Assembly: GCF_000340215.1 (NCBI RefSeq)
Contig: NW_006921541.1
Location: 1,399,527 to 1,463,526, forward strand
Source of the DNA: Pseudocercospora fijiensis CIRAD86
Taxonomy: Eukaryota; Ascomycota; Dothideomycetes; Mycosphaerellales; Mycosphaerellaceae
Reading direction: 5' to 3'
Length of the DNA stretch: 64,000 nucleotides
This document shows positions 48,130 through 60,479 of the stretch, piece by piece (position 1 is the stretch's first letter; every line of letters begins with the position of its first letter). A model generated the notes under the pieces. It saw only the letters and a program-made list of their open reading frames with translations. It did no database searches and was not told where the DNA came from. Position numbers and translations under genes: made by a program.

Positions 48130-51060
48130 ACTTATAGCGCAGATTGCCGGTCTTACAACCGCGCCGTAGCGTTTCCCGAAGACCGTCTAGAAGCAGTAAG
48201 GATATCCTCGTAAGACTTGTAGCTAGTATTTCCGATATAACTAGTAAATACGACTCGGTTGCCCTTCTAGTTAGTAATAGTTCCCTCCTAGGAGCTATCG
48301 TCGCAGTTACGCTAGACACCTTAGGTTATGCGAGACTATAGTCGACCTAGAATAATTAGCGTGTTTAGGTCGGCGGCAATCTAGAAGGTAAAGGAAAAGC
48401 ATATGCCGAAGGCGTCTACTATAATATTGTAGCAAGCACCTACTAGCGCAACCTCCCTATTTACTCCCTATATGCCGAGGGAAATGTCTCTGTTTATCGG
48501 CAGCCTAAGTTGTTTAGCCTAACGCTTACTTATAATAAGTAACTCCGAACCATTATTAAGCATTGCTAGTATCTGTTAACTATAGCTCCCGATAGTAACC
48601 TAAATATAGATAGCGGGGACGACGGCGAAGGAACGGGTAACTACGGAAAGGTCTATATTATTAGGGATAGAGTAAAGTTCCTTAGGTTGAGGAGGTCCTA
48701 CTCGACCGATTTGTTAGCTAGTAAATCGGATAGCTTTAATAGAAACTAAAACTAGAGTAGGGTCGGGATTATTACTATCCCCTCGGCCTATCTCCTTAAC
48801 TCCCTCTTCGTTAGCATTATCGATAGTCTCTTAGTTCTCGTAGGTTACCGATTCGCCTTCTGCTAACTCTTAGATACCTGAAAATTTAGGAAGGAACTGT
48901 AGGGAAGAGACGTCGATATAGTCTTCTCGTCCCTATTTTCGTCGGAGGGCAGCGAGGTCTTTTATAAAGGTAGCATCGTTAGGGATTCGGCTCTAGAATA
49001 GGTTGGTAGGCAAACCGTATACTAGTAGCTCACCTATAGACACGTTAGACTTAAGGTCTAGAAACTATAAAGCTTAGAAGAGAGCGTTTGCCTTTATATT
49101 TAAGGAGTTAGCTAGGCTAGTATTATACTTTTTTATATACCTATTAAAGCGAAAGCTCTTTAGATCGGATAACTTTCGCTTATAGGCCGGTAGGTTAGCT
49201 AGACCTAGGGTACTACTAATGTTAGTAGCAATATCCTCTATATCGACCTCTAGAGTCTCTAGGACGACTAGGCTTTCTATAGGTAGGGTGCTAGGGGCGG
49301 TACTAGGTGCGGTACTGGATTGGGCAGCGCGGTCTATAGCTGTCTAGAGAGTCTTAGTTTTAGCGGTTGACTCTCGCTGTTGCTTAGCCTTATCGGCCGC
49401 CTTATTCTTTAGTACCCTAGTAGGGGCTGCTGCACTAGGGCGAGTAGGGTTCTAAGGGCTCTTGCCCTTGCTTTAGGACTGGGTCTAAGACCGTATAGTA
49501 GCGTAGACATCTACACTGTTCTTAGTAACCGCGTAAATATTAGTAACTGCGTCCGGATCCTAAGAAACAAAGTTGACTTTAATAGGCTTAGTAGTTCCGT
49601 TACTACTTCGCTCCTTAACCTATTTTGCCCTAACCTTCTAAGTTTCTCGTTTAGCAATAGCGGCGAGGGTACTGTTCCTAGTGTCCTCAAACTCGATCTT
49701 GCTGCTATACTTCTTTTCTAGAAGGGTCTTTAGCTAAGGCAGCTTCGGGGCTCTCCGATCCTATTCGAAATTAATCTTGTCGCCGGTGTCTATATAGTAG
49801 AATCGGCCATTTACTTGTATAACAAGCTTCCTTTTAAGAAGCTCTTTCTAGATAGGGTAGGAGGATTAGACATGTTTAAACCCGCTATATATCTAGCACT
49901 TACTATCTAAGTTAGAATAGATCTTCCGTATAGCGTAGACATCTACTAAAGGGGCTTTAGGGTAGTTAGGATCTGAAACCTAGTAGACTAGTAGTACATC
50001 GCCTAGTATAGTAGCATTTATAACCTCCCTAACTCTCTATAATGCTTTCGCATTTAGGTTTAGCTAGGCTAGGGATTTAGCTAAGTCCGCGACATCCTAA
50101 GAGTACTTAGTAACAGTAGGAGTTACGGTCTTAGGACTACTTTACGATTTAGGAAGGAACTTGGGTCCCTTACTTACTAAGGCTTCTTTCCTAACCTGCG
50201 CTAGGTTATTCCGGTCTTCGCCGTAGATAAACTTCCTCGCATCGGCTATGCTATTAATGTCGGCCTTAACACACACTAGGACCTCTTTATATTTCCTAAA
50301 ACTCTTAGGATCGGACTCGCTAAGCTTATAGCGACGGAAGATACGCTAAGCTATAGGCTACGGCAACCCCTAGAGGAGCAGCCTTGTTCTCTAAGAGTTT
50401 TCGAGATTACTCTGTTCGATGCTATCCGCTAACTCAACAAACTCGCGGATATACCCCTTTAGGTCGTTATCCTTAGTGCGCCTTACTAAGTAGAGGGACT
50501 CGAGCTACGTACGACTGCCTTTAATACGACGGCTATCGCGCTCCCGATACTCCCTTATAAAGGCTATCTTAAAGGTCTCCTAGTTAGTATTAGACTTATC
50601 GTCCTTTTCTAGGTAGCTAACTAGGGTTTTAAGGGTTCGGTAAAGCTTAGAGGAGGTAGTCCTTGTAAAGGACCGAATCTTGTACTAGTCGGATTCTCTA
50701 TCGAGCTCGTAATTAACTAAGCCTTCCTTAAAGCGCTTAACATATGCTATAGCGTTCCACCCTTCGAATAGGGGATTTGCCCTGCTCCCTAGCTCTAGCG
50801 GGCGACGCTTGTTTTAACGGAGAAGCTTAGTTTACTTCTCTATCATTTTTATAAGGACAGTATAGAGCGCCTCTAGCGTAGAGGGCGCAGGAGGCTTACT
50901 TATATTAACTAGTCGCCGCCTGATTTCTTCGTTAATAGGATTAGGGGCGTTTTCGGATTTAGAGGATTCCGCTAATTCTTAATGTTCGTTTTCGCTAGAG
51001 CTAGAGCTTATTCGATTATTATAAAATAGTTGAAATAGTTGAAATAGAATGCTATATAAA
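48130..51060 (-). pseudogene. Element A copy 2 gag-protease
   Basis: Minus-strand frame. A Ser-rich start near 51040 (RISSSSSENEH) leads into a Ty3-type gag core at about 50800-50100, with GW.AIAYVKRFKEGLVNYEL, YREYRERDSRRIKGS- and LGLPQPIAQRIFRRYKL-like stretches. A linker follows. The retropepsin active site reads NNGSE at about 48541-48567, where D(D/T)GSE is expected, followed by LLIIS. No ATG remains at the beginning, probably lost to RIP. gag and protease share one frame, while RT starts a separate one beyond palindrome P2. I did not see a convincing CCHC knuckle. Confidence 0.75.
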
Positions 51061-51170
51061 GTTGAAATAGAATACTATATAAATGTGTTTTTAGTGACTT
51101 TGGTCTATTTAGTTTGTTGTGATATTGCTATGCGAGAGAGTGGTGTGTTAGGCTATTTCTCCTAGTGTTA

Positions 51171-51179
51171 CCCCCGGGG
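51171..51179. repeat. CCCCCGGGG palindrome, site P1 of copy 2
   Basis: Context TCCTAGTGTTACCCCCGGGGTAGTATTAGGA, about 130 bp upstream of the first readable gag residues. Copy 1 has lost this region. Confidence 0.9.
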
Positions 51180-51180
51180 T

Positions 51181-51857
51181 AGTATTAGGATTTAGCCTCC
51201 TAGGGGTCGCCTAACTACCTCTAGGAGCTAAGTTTAGTAAATTTAGACAAAAGCCGCTCGGAGGAAGGAACTGCAATCTCTATTTATACCTAGATCCTAG
51301 AAACTAGCCGCTTTACTAACTATCTATCTCCTTTAGCTAGGCGGGGGGGCGGTAGCCTTCTTTTTCTAGTAGAAGGCTAAGCACTGTCTAAGCGAGGCTG
51401 CGAATCTAGGAGCAATCTACCCGGTAAATAGGGGAACTATCTAGGCATCCGACCTATAATCTAGAAATTGCTATTATATAGATAGTCTTAGCAAACTAAG
51501 CAAGGCCGATAGGTAATTAATCTATCTCCTCCTTAGGCGGGCGGTAGCTTATCTCGAGTAAGCGGTACTAAATAGGTCTTCGACCCGGAGCCGAGTCCTT
51601 AGAAGCTAGCTATAGTTATAGACTAGGCCCTAAGCTATAACAGTCCTAAGGGTTTGTAGCTTTTCGGGGTTAAAGCGATGCCTTTATTAAGAGGTTTCTC
51701 TACTTGTCGTAACGGCCCCTTAAGATACTTCGGTATCGTCCGTATCGTAGGCTCTTATCGTACCCTCGCTTCGGTTATAGCTATTCGTGCCTAGAGACTA
51801 CCTTTAATACACCCGAACCTGTTAGATATAAAGAGATAGCCCTACCTTCGGCTCTAA
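51181..51857. other. Element A 5' leader between LTR 3 and gag
   Basis: About 680 bp with no reading frame, forming the untranslated leader on the minus strand. Immediately inside the LTR the minus strand reads TTAGAGCCGAAGG; I cannot match this to a tRNA primer site. Confidence 0.5.
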
Positions 51858-52136
51858 TAAAGGACGGAAACTAATACTACTACTACTACTTATAGCAATA
51901 GTATAGGCTACCGAGGGTAATATAACCTATAGCAATATAGGTAGCTATGTTTAGTAAGATAGGATAACGAGACTGTCGCTTAGGCTAATAACTAGAGCCC
52001 TGCAATATAGGCATTATAGAAGTGTAATATAAACAATGTGCTATACGAGGTTAATAATCTATCTACTCTGTAGAAGGAGGCCTCTTATATAGGCTTAAAA
52101 CTAGCCTATAGGTATAGGGCCGGTTACTAGCTAATA
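51858..52136 (-). repeat. Element A LTR 3 (5' LTR)
   Basis: 279 bp, matching LTR 1 with few differences. Directly followed by GTAC (52137-52140) and the resumed helicase frame. Confidence 0.9.
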
Positions 52137-54548
52137 GTACCGATACTATCTAGCTCGGTGCCTCTATAACAGTTACTAAGGATACTATAGAGTATATTCT
52201 CGATCGAGCTAGCTTCCGTACGATCGGCAATAAAGCCTTTATAATATAGATCTTCTATATAAGTATCGACTAAGTTAAGACCTAGTATATCCTTAAGACC
52301 GTACCGGATACTAAGGACTTCTCGCCTCTATACTTCTTACTTAACGAAGCGATTAATACGGAAACAGGCGAAGCGACTCTATAGAATATCTCTAAGACTA
52401 AGATCTTCGTAGATAGCTTAACTAAGGTTAACAACCTATTATATACGATCCGGATATAGCTAGTTAAGCTAACCGAGAATATCGCAGACCGGAAGAAGCG
52501 CTACTCCTAGGATAATACTAGCTATAATATATATAGCATTATTAACTTCTATACTAGTCGTATCGCTAAGGCAGATAAGGACAAGCGATACAATGCCTTT
52601 AAGGAGCGCGACTCTATATATCGAATTATAATCGGTACTCTAGCAACCGTAATCGGTACTAATGTCCTAGACATTGCTATATTAATCCTATAGGGATTTC
52701 CGATTACTAAGGATGTCGATAATATAGTATAGAAGATCGGCCGCGCTAGGCGCTCGTTATTTTTTAGCGCGCGTACGAAGGCTATTATCTTCTTGCTATA
52801 CTAGGTCGATAATATAAAGAAGAGCGTGCCTCTTAACTCGAATTATAGGTCGATAGTGCCTATAAAGGCGAGTAATAGCGATTCTACTACCCCTAGGACT
52901 AGTATAGATATCTATAAGAACGCCTTACTATATACGCCTATACGCTATAGCGGACTTAGTTAAAGCTAGGTGCCCGGAGAGATTGTGCCTAGAGAGGTCT
53001 ACGGCGTTAACGAGTTTCCTAATAATATCGATCTCGATACTAATAAGGAGTAAAGAGAGGAAACCGATAAAGAGGGCCTATCCGATAATATAGATGTCTG
53101 CCTATATATAGCTACTAGATCTAAAGCTACTAGATCTAGCACTAAGAAGGCTAAGAAAAGCAAGGACGGCATTTAGACGAAGGAAGAAATAACTAAGCGC
53201 GACAAACTTAGCGATAACTAGCGACTCCTTTAGAATTAGCGGTACTATAAGACTAATCCTCGATGCTTCCGCTAGGTCCTATTATATATCTATAGCGACG
53301 AGGAGAACGACTATCTAGTGCCCTATAAAGAGCAAGTCCTTCGTACCGAGAATTGCTATAGTTACTACAATCCTACTTTACTCGAGTTCTTAGATCCGAA
53401 GCGCGATTGTCTAGCCGTCCCGAAGCTACTAAAGGCACCTACTCGTAATACCCGCCTAGGTATTACAGTGCTATATATTAAGGAGTAGTTTACGGTCTAA
53501 GCTACCGCTTTGTTCCCGGATCTAGATAGCAATCTCCTCGGTCGCATTCTATATAGCGTCCTCGTCTACGATTAGATAGTATAGGTACTAAGCTAAGTAT
53601 TTAAGGACCTAAAGACCTTAGACGACTTTAAGAACATCGCTATTAGCGATATACCTTAGCAATTTAAAGACTAGTATAGAGCAGGTAGTAAGTAGCGGAG
53701 CTAGGAGATTAACTTCTCGAAGATATAGAAGGAGATCTCGAAGAACATCGCCCCGAAAGTATATAAGGAATACTAGGAGAAACACTCTACGAAGAAGAAT
53801 AAAAAGACCGGAGAGGACGTCGCGCTATAGCTAGATCTAGGCGCATTAATATAGCCTACGATAGCGAACAAGCGTCGCGCCGCAAAGAAAGCGTAGCGTA
53901 AGACTAATACGCGTGCTACTATATTATTACGTATATAAGCGACTTATCGAGTATAGTCGTAGTCGTATGCTTAAGGTGCTAGTGCTAGTACTAGTGCTAG
54001 TACTAGTACTAGTGCTAGTACTAGTACTAGTGCTAGTGCTAGTGCTAGTACTAGTGTTAGTACTAGCACTAGCACTAGCACTAGCTCTAGTACTAAGGGC
54101 GGAGCTAGTTTTTCTAGTAGCAGTAGTCGTAAAGACCGTAGTAATAACGGAGATATTACGATAACTAATATAAACCTAAATAAGCGTAGTACGAGTTAGC
54201 TATTAGATACTCTACGTACCCCTCGTACTGCTACTCGTATTAGTGCTATCCGCCGCACTAGACTATCCGACAATATACTAACGCCGTAGCTACGTCGCTA
54301 GCTAGTCTAGGATATAGAAGAGGATAACTAGGAGGAGGTCGATACTATTATAACTGCTATAGAGGCTGAGACTGCTCTGCTCTAGGCTAGTAGGAAAACT
54401 ATATCTAGCCGTAGCCGTGTCCGAACACTAAGCTAGCGTATAGAAGAGGGTGCCTTCTTATTTAGCACTCGCTCGCATAATAGTAGTCTAGTACGTATAC
54501 CGACGCGGAGGGTTAAAGGTAAAGGCAAGGGTAGAGCTAAAGACTAAT
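52137..54548 (+). pseudogene. RecQ/TLH-type DNA helicase, C-terminal part (RIP-degraded)
   Basis: Frame resumes from 13184: LGASITVTKDTIEYILDRASFR (motif III region), then TKIFVDSLTKVNNLLYTIR (motif IV). Motif V is RIIIGTLATVIGTNVLDIA near 52625-52680 and motif VI is KIGRARR at 52733-52753, with R-to-K at the first position. A RecQ-type zinc-binding remnant follows near 53255-53400 (NPRCFR.VLLYIY to ENCYSYYNPTLL, two Cys changed to Tyr). The tail is long and low-complexity (Ser/Ala/Thr repeat at 53976-54090) and ends in KGKGKGRAKD. Stops are TAG/TAA at Gln or Trp positions. It converges with the gene at 56760-60170 across the 2-kb shared block. Confidence 0.8.
53976..54090. repeat. Hexamer repeat (GCTAGT/ACTAGT), about 19 copies
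   Basis: In the helicase frame it encodes alternating Ser-Ala/Ser-Thr. The Leu-Val frame over the same bases is an artefact. Confidence 0.9.
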
Positions 54549-54717
54549 AGTATATTAAGTGGCGAGAGTTAATACGTAGATAGACAGATCTAGTATTACT
54601 TTTCTAGTATCGTATAAGCTCGCTATACTAGCTCTTTACTACTCTTCTACTATATCTTTAAAAGTACGCGTATATATATTCTAACTTCCTCGTATAGATA
54701 ACTAATATACGAGCTAG

Positions 54718-56700
54718 GTTTGCCTTCGTAGTCGAGTATATTGCCTTAGCTGTTAACGCGCCTACGGAGCCTATCTAGTATCTGTCTTATCTTATATAGC
54801 CGATAGTCGTAGGTATCGATAATCAAATCGTATATTATTACTATTACTATAAGAGGAAGCGTGAATTCGAGGAAGCGATAAGGATACCGAGTCCCGCTAA
54901 GACCCCGGATTTAGTATAGTAGAGCGCTTAATTAGTAGGATTAAACGTTATAGCTGCTTCCTTCCTCGCGTTAATAATACCTTTATAACTTTTATAATAC
55001 TAATATAGCGAGATACGTCGATTGCGCGCATTTCTAGCAAATAGCGCTAACAAAGGTGTCTAATACGATAACGACGGCCGCCTTAGGCACCTATAGCGTA
55101 CCGAAGTCGAATCGAGAAGCTAATAATACTAACACTAACACTAACACTAATACTATACTTATTGCACCGCGTACTCTTATAGGTACTATAATATATATAG
55201 TAAGGATAGATACGCGAGGCGATAATATATATCGAGCGTAAGCACTCTTCGAGAAGCTACGATAGCCCTCTTACGTTAACGCCCTCCTTTGCTTAAATCC
55301 TATAGTTACGATCTATTAGAAGGACTAGCTACTATATAAGATAGTACAGATAAGTATAGTTGCGTCTAGGGATCTATTTAACTAGCGGCACTAAGCGGCT
55401 ATAGAAGCATACGCCCCGAAGCATACTAGAATTATATATTGCCTATATACTACGGGTACGCATAACGAGTACGCGTATGCGTAGCAATTAGCGTATTCTA
55501 TTACTAACTATAGTATGTATAACCGAAGGACAAGGTATATAGGGAGGGACTTATTAAGCGAAACGACGATAGCTTATTCGCTAAAGCGACACTTATTAGT
55601 ACCTAGACAATAATAGAGTGTAACCGCGCCCTTAGTATTAGAGACACTTAGTATTAGAGACACTGCGGAAAAGGTTGTCGAGCGCGTTATAGTCGTATAG
55701 CAATGTTAATACGCTTTCGGTTCGGTACGTACTATAGTCGGATAATAGTCTTAATACGCTTTCGGTTCGGTACGCACTATAGTCGGATAATAGTCTTAAT
55801 ACGCTAAGCGGCGTACTTAAAGGGCTGTAGTTGTATAGCAGTAAAGATTAAGACTAAGCGCCTTCGGGCTTAAGTATATAGTATACTAGAGGCCCTTACG
55901 TAACGACTAAGGTTATTATATCTAACAGTCCTAACGAAGGCGTTACGCCGACTCGACTAGATATATGCTCTAAGCGAGCTATTATCCTATAAAGAATCCG
56001 AACGTAGGAAGCCTATAGCAATACTACGAACCTATCTACTTAGTAGGAGAGTGCTCTATTAGGTCGCTACTTTGTCGGTATACCTCGCTAAAGAGTTTCT
56101 ACTTTCTAAAGTTAAACCCTTAGCTACTTTATAGGTATACCTTACTAAAGAGTTTTTACCTCCGCTAATCTACCCGAGACCCGCAGTTTGTTATACTAAG
56201 ACAAGACTGCGATAATCTAACAATAACAATAACTATACTCTTTCGGTTAAATGCGTAGTCGACGCCCGCTAGAGCTATAGTATACCTACTCGCTAGGAGA
56301 GTCGCCTTCGTAACGTCTTACGTCGGCAAAGCCTATCGGAGACCTCGAAAGAAGGACTAAATAAACCACCTACCGAGGAACCTTAACTATTAGACAAGCG
56401 GCTCTATCGGTAGCAAGCCGCAGAACTAGCAAGGAATAGTGTTAATCGCTATAGAGCTACCTATATACGATAAAGAGGTATCGATACTATTATATACGCC
56501 GATAGCTAGTATATTGCTAGGGGTGTTAGTGTATTAGTATATATATGTATAGAAGAAGAAGAAGAATAAGAAGAAGTTAAGGTTAGAAAGCGGATGTCTA
56601 TATAGGCGGTATAGGTAAGGTTTGCCTCTACTAATAGTATTGCGCTATTTATCGCGACAATAGTAGGCAATAATAACGGCTATACATTACCGCGCTTACT
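54718..56700. other. 2-kb block shared with 470-2510 (right copy)
   Basis: Same orientation and gene context as the left copy, lying between convergent degraded genes. By eye about 85-90% of positions agree, apart from micro-repeats. No complete ORF. A motif with core TACCTTACTAAAGAGTTTTT recurs within the block in both copies (near 1851 and 1946; near 56090 and 56140). Confidence 0.8.
55128..55152. repeat. (ACTAAC)n repeat
   Basis: About four hexamers, at the place corresponding to the 9-bp array 870-983 of the left copy. Confidence 0.85.
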
Positions 56701-56759
56701 TTTAAGGTAATAGCCGCCGCCGACTGCTAGTTGAATGCCTAAGGCTATATACTAGTTAG

Positions 56760-59700
56760 CAGCAGCTATACTAGCACTAGAAGCTAGTACGATAGAGTCT
56801 ATATATATAAGCCTAGAATCTAATAAGCCTTCGACCTCTTAAGCCTAGCTTTTAATCTCACTATAGAAGAGCGCCGCTTATAAGAGCCTCGCTATCCCTA
56901 TCGACATCGGCTCCTCTAGTTATATCTAGCATATTAACGATATTAGCTAGCTCTTTAATATACATCCCGTAGATATCTTTATCTCCCTCTATATTAATCG
57001 TAGTAGTACTAGTAGCACCTCTACGATCCCCGCTAGACTCGATACGCTTAGTAGTATTAGTAGCATTAATCTTATTAATGCCCTCGATCGTAGTATTATT
57101 AGCTATACGTGTTAACTTCTTCGATCGCCGCTAGTTAGTAGTGTTCTCTCTCTCGATAGTATTAGGTATTATCTCTAAACCCTTCTCCTAGATATTATTA
57201 GAGAGAGTAGCAGCCTTTGCGAGCTTTCTACGCTCCGAGCGCGCTCCTAGCGCTCCTAGCGCTCCTAGCGCTACCTAATTCTGCTTAATTATAAGACCTT
57301 TAGCAACTATCTTATCTATATATATACGGACCTTAACTATAGTATTCTTCGTAGTATAGTAATTAGTTCCTTAGACACCGATAGACTAGAAGGCCTTACG
57401 TATCTAGAATGCCGCTTCGCGATTAAGGGATACCTTCTCGATAGTCTTCTCGATATCGTAAGTTAAGTTGCTAAAGTGCTTAATATCTAGAGACAAGTCT
57501 ATATTAAACAACTCGACCTACTCGTTAGATACTACACCTTTACCGGGCTTGCTAGATATATTAATAACACCGGTACTTAGTAGTGCCTACTAGAGAACCT
57601 CGTCGCAACTAGGGCTAAGCAACTAACGTAGATAAACTATTTCCTCGCTATAGTTACGCTATCTAGCGCTAAAGAATAGGGCGATAAGCTACTAGTAGTT
57701 AACTATTCGGCGTATCTAACTAAGGTCTATCTTACGGATAGCTATTTATATAGTTATTATATTCTCGATCTCCTTTAGTATCCGATATATAGTAGTAAAT
57801 CTAGGATCTTCGACAATGCTATCTGCGTTCTTGCCCTACTAGGCCTCCTTCGTAAACGCCTTCTAATAGATCTTATCGACGATCTCGAGGTACTATAATA
57901 GACGGAGTCTCTTTACTATATCCTATAGGAGTTAATCGCGAGTTTTACTACTATCGGAAGCGATAGCGATAGCGCTAGAATAATCGAGTAGCTTCCGGTC
58001 TAACATTTCCTATATAAATAGGCCGACTATACGCGACCGATAGCTCCGCTATATTAAGCTCTTCATTTAGTAGAACTTCGGCTTACTTAGGTTTAAATTA
58101 GCTATATTAAAGTACGTAGCATCCTCTTCTAGCGTGTAGGCTAGCTATTCGCTATCTTTGTTAGTATTCTAGTAAGTTCTCGTTAAGGTATAGCAATAGT
58201 TTATTAGGATATAGAACTACGCCGGGGATGCTAGAATCTAATCGCGCTTGTCGAATAGCTAGGAGGCTTTAACGCTCTCGCTCTAGGTACTTAGGATACG
58301 CTTAATTGTAAGCTAATCGCTAACTACGATCTATAAGCGCTTTGCGAAGTCTCGTATCTCGTTAAGCTTAAGGAAGTCTAGAAAGATATCCTTCGTAACT
58401 TAGTATATATCTGCAATAGACACTTCGTTATAGAATAAGACTAGCAATAAACGAATACTAGCCTCCTTACTAAGCATCTTACTCGCGATTCGAATGCTAG
58501 ACTATAGTATACGAGCTTTGTTCGTACCGCCTCGAGGATAGGTAGTAAGTACCTTATCCGCTCTAGCCGACTAATAGAGACTAGTCTTATAATTATTAAA
58601 GTTAAACTCTACGAATATAGTCTCTAATTCGCTCTTAAAGGCTAGTCCGAGGGTTTAGTCGATATAGTATATCGACGTCTACTTCCGGTATAGATCTTCT
58701 TATATTAAGTTAATTATATCTCGCGTATCTAGTAGTCGATCGAGATATAGCATATCCTAGGTTAGACCGGTCTCTAGAATAAGCGGATTCTCGGCAATGT
58801 ATAAAGTAGTTATATTAATCTGCTTTATAGCGTTACCGGTTATCTATTCGTTCTTCTTCTACTAGCGATTGAAGTTATTATAGTATATATAGGTGCGGAG
58901 ATTCCTCGCTATCTTTCTAGAGTCCTTAATCTAAACCTACGTAGTCTTACGTATTAGAATCTGCAAAGTACGACCGGAAGGATAGAGGCCTATATTGTTT
59001 AGTACACTTAGTACCCGATGCTTAATACTACTAGTTACTAAGAAGATACTAAAGGACTTAGAGAAGGCAGAAGCCTTATATAATGCTATCGAGCGTACTA
59101 CTATCTATATAATTAAATTAATACGCTTTTGTATACGACTAGATTTGTCTTTAACAACCTAACCTTTCTCTAGCTTAATACGCTAGTTTAGCAACAGCTC
59201 GCGTAGTATACGGTCCTAACTTAGACAGTTGTTCTTAATAATAGCCGACATTTTATCTAAGTCGATAGGCTAAAGGCTCTTCTCGGGTTTATATTCCTTA
59301 AAGAACTTAACCTACTTAGTAACTAGCCGCTTTAACTCGGACCGCAACCGGCGAGCACTATAGAAGCGCTCCTTAGCTAAAGGACTATCTAGCATCTTGT
59401 CTATTCGCCGACGATACGTACGAGTACTAGTCTTGCCGAGCTAGTACGCGATAAATGCGGAAGGAGGTATACGGGCGTTCTTATAGGCGTTTATAATATT
59501 AGTATACTTCTATTCTAGTGTGCGGCGTTAAGCGCGACTAGTAGGCTAATTATTATTACTATCGAGCTATTATTGTCTACGTCTAGTACTATATCTAATA
59601 CTAGTCTAACGCCTAGTACGACTACCTCTACGACCGCCGCCTCTACTACCTCGAGTACTACTAGAACTACGAGTAGCCGCGCTACGAGTTCGATGCTCGA

Positions 59701-60170
59701 AGTCTCTAGTAAGTGTATCTTCGACGCTACTATCGAATTCGTTAGATAGATCGTAGTCGCTAGTATCGTCGGCATTTATCTCTTCCTCGATTTTATTATT
59801 ACTAAGTTCCTATAGATAGTCGTCGATGTCTTCTTCTGCCTCGTCTTCTGTATATAAGTCGAGTCCTTCCTCTTCCTCTTCCTCTTCCCCTTCCTCTTCT
59901 TTATCTTCTTCCTCGAATTGCTTCTCCTTATTATCGTCTTCCTCGGTATCTATATATAGCGCGTTTCTAGCCTATAAAGCAGCTACCTCGATATCGAGCT
60001 TACTAGTTAAAGGCGCCTAACTAATATCGCTACTAGAATAAGCTATATATATAGCGTAGTTAGCCTATAGTATACTATTAATCTCGGTAAAGACATTAAG
60101 GTATACGCGGTTGCGGGTAGAGTTAACTAGCAATATTAGATTATTAAAGCTAAGCTTAGATAGCACCGCT
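56760..60170 (-). pseudogene. RIP-degraded large gene, diverged paralogue of 2630-5752
   Basis: Minus-strand frame alignable by eye over hundreds of residues with the left gene. The shared landmark EEIVYLRQLLS occurs in both (about 57600 here, about 3340 there). D.LTIKRI stands opposite GDQLTVERI, and RSYRSRIVGLFI opposite RSFRSRVSALFI. Most other positions differ, so the two proteins diverged long before RIP. The N-terminal region is very acidic (EEEDKEEEGEEEEEEE near 59880) and then Arg/Ser/Gly-rich. An LGA repeat near 57242-57272 comes from a 9-bp unit. DUF6589-like by my recollection; function unknown. Start not fixed. Confidence 0.6.
57242..57272. repeat. 9-bp tandem repeat (CGCTCCTAG), 3-4 copies
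   Basis: It encodes Leu-Gly-Ala repeats in the minus-strand gene and is absent from the left paralogue. Confidence 0.9.
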
Positions 60171-60399
60171 ATTTTAAATAGTTTTACTATCGAAGGTGTT
60201 TAGCGCTATCGAGGGCGTTTAGCGATCTAGTATCGGAAGTATTTAAGAGTTAGAGATATTAAGAAGTAGGAGCTTTCTTCTACCTTCTACTATATTAAAT
60301 GTAACGTATACTAGTCGCGTTACGTCGTATATAATTCACGCACGGACCGGCAATACGTAGAAGTGCCTAACCGCTTCTTATATATATCGTTTATTCGAG

Positions 60400-60465
60400 A
60401 ACTTTAACCTTAACTTTAAATTTAACCTTAACCTTAACCTTAACCCTAACCGTAACCTCGACCTT
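60400..60465 (+). repeat. Degenerate telomere-like hexamer tract, 11 units
   Basis: In-register hexamers AACTTT, AACCTT, AACTTT, AAATTT, AACCTT (three times), AACCCT, AACCGT, AACCTC, GACCTT. One unit matches the canonical C-strand AACCCT; most others differ by C-to-T. It reads as an interstitial telomeric tract altered by RIP, located between the starts of the two divergent genes flanking it. Confidence 0.65.
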
Positions 60466-60479
60466 AGTCTTATCTAAAC

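Larger units (their letters stand above)
13185..52136 (-). mobile_element. Nested Ty3-type LTR retrotransposon compound (element A, two copies, plus element B and a LINE)
   Basis: Bounded by 279-bp LTRs (13185-13463 and 51858-52136) and flanked by GTAC. Transcription sense is minus: gag-protease, RT-RNaseH-integrase, then an extra third ORF, then a polypurine tract and the 3' LTR. Copy 1 (13185-39942) lacks gag and the protease active site and is interrupted by element B. Copy 2 starts with its own 3' LTR at 39943 and is otherwise complete to 52136. The simplest history is that A inserted into the helicase, a second A inserted into it, and recombination between the two gag-LTR segments left a single one. 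Confidence 0.8.

Noticed and set aside
13185..52136. A Starship-type giant element
   Set aside because: I found no tyrosine recombinase (DUF3435) captain; the block is explained by nested retrotransposons.
53913..54164. Leu-Val repeat protein, plus strand
   Set aside because: Out of frame with the helicase; produced by the hexamer repeat, which encodes Ser-Ala/Ser-Thr in the helicase frame.
59826..60020. Ser-rich plus-strand open frame
   Set aside because: Complement of the Glu-rich N-terminal region of the minus-strand gene.
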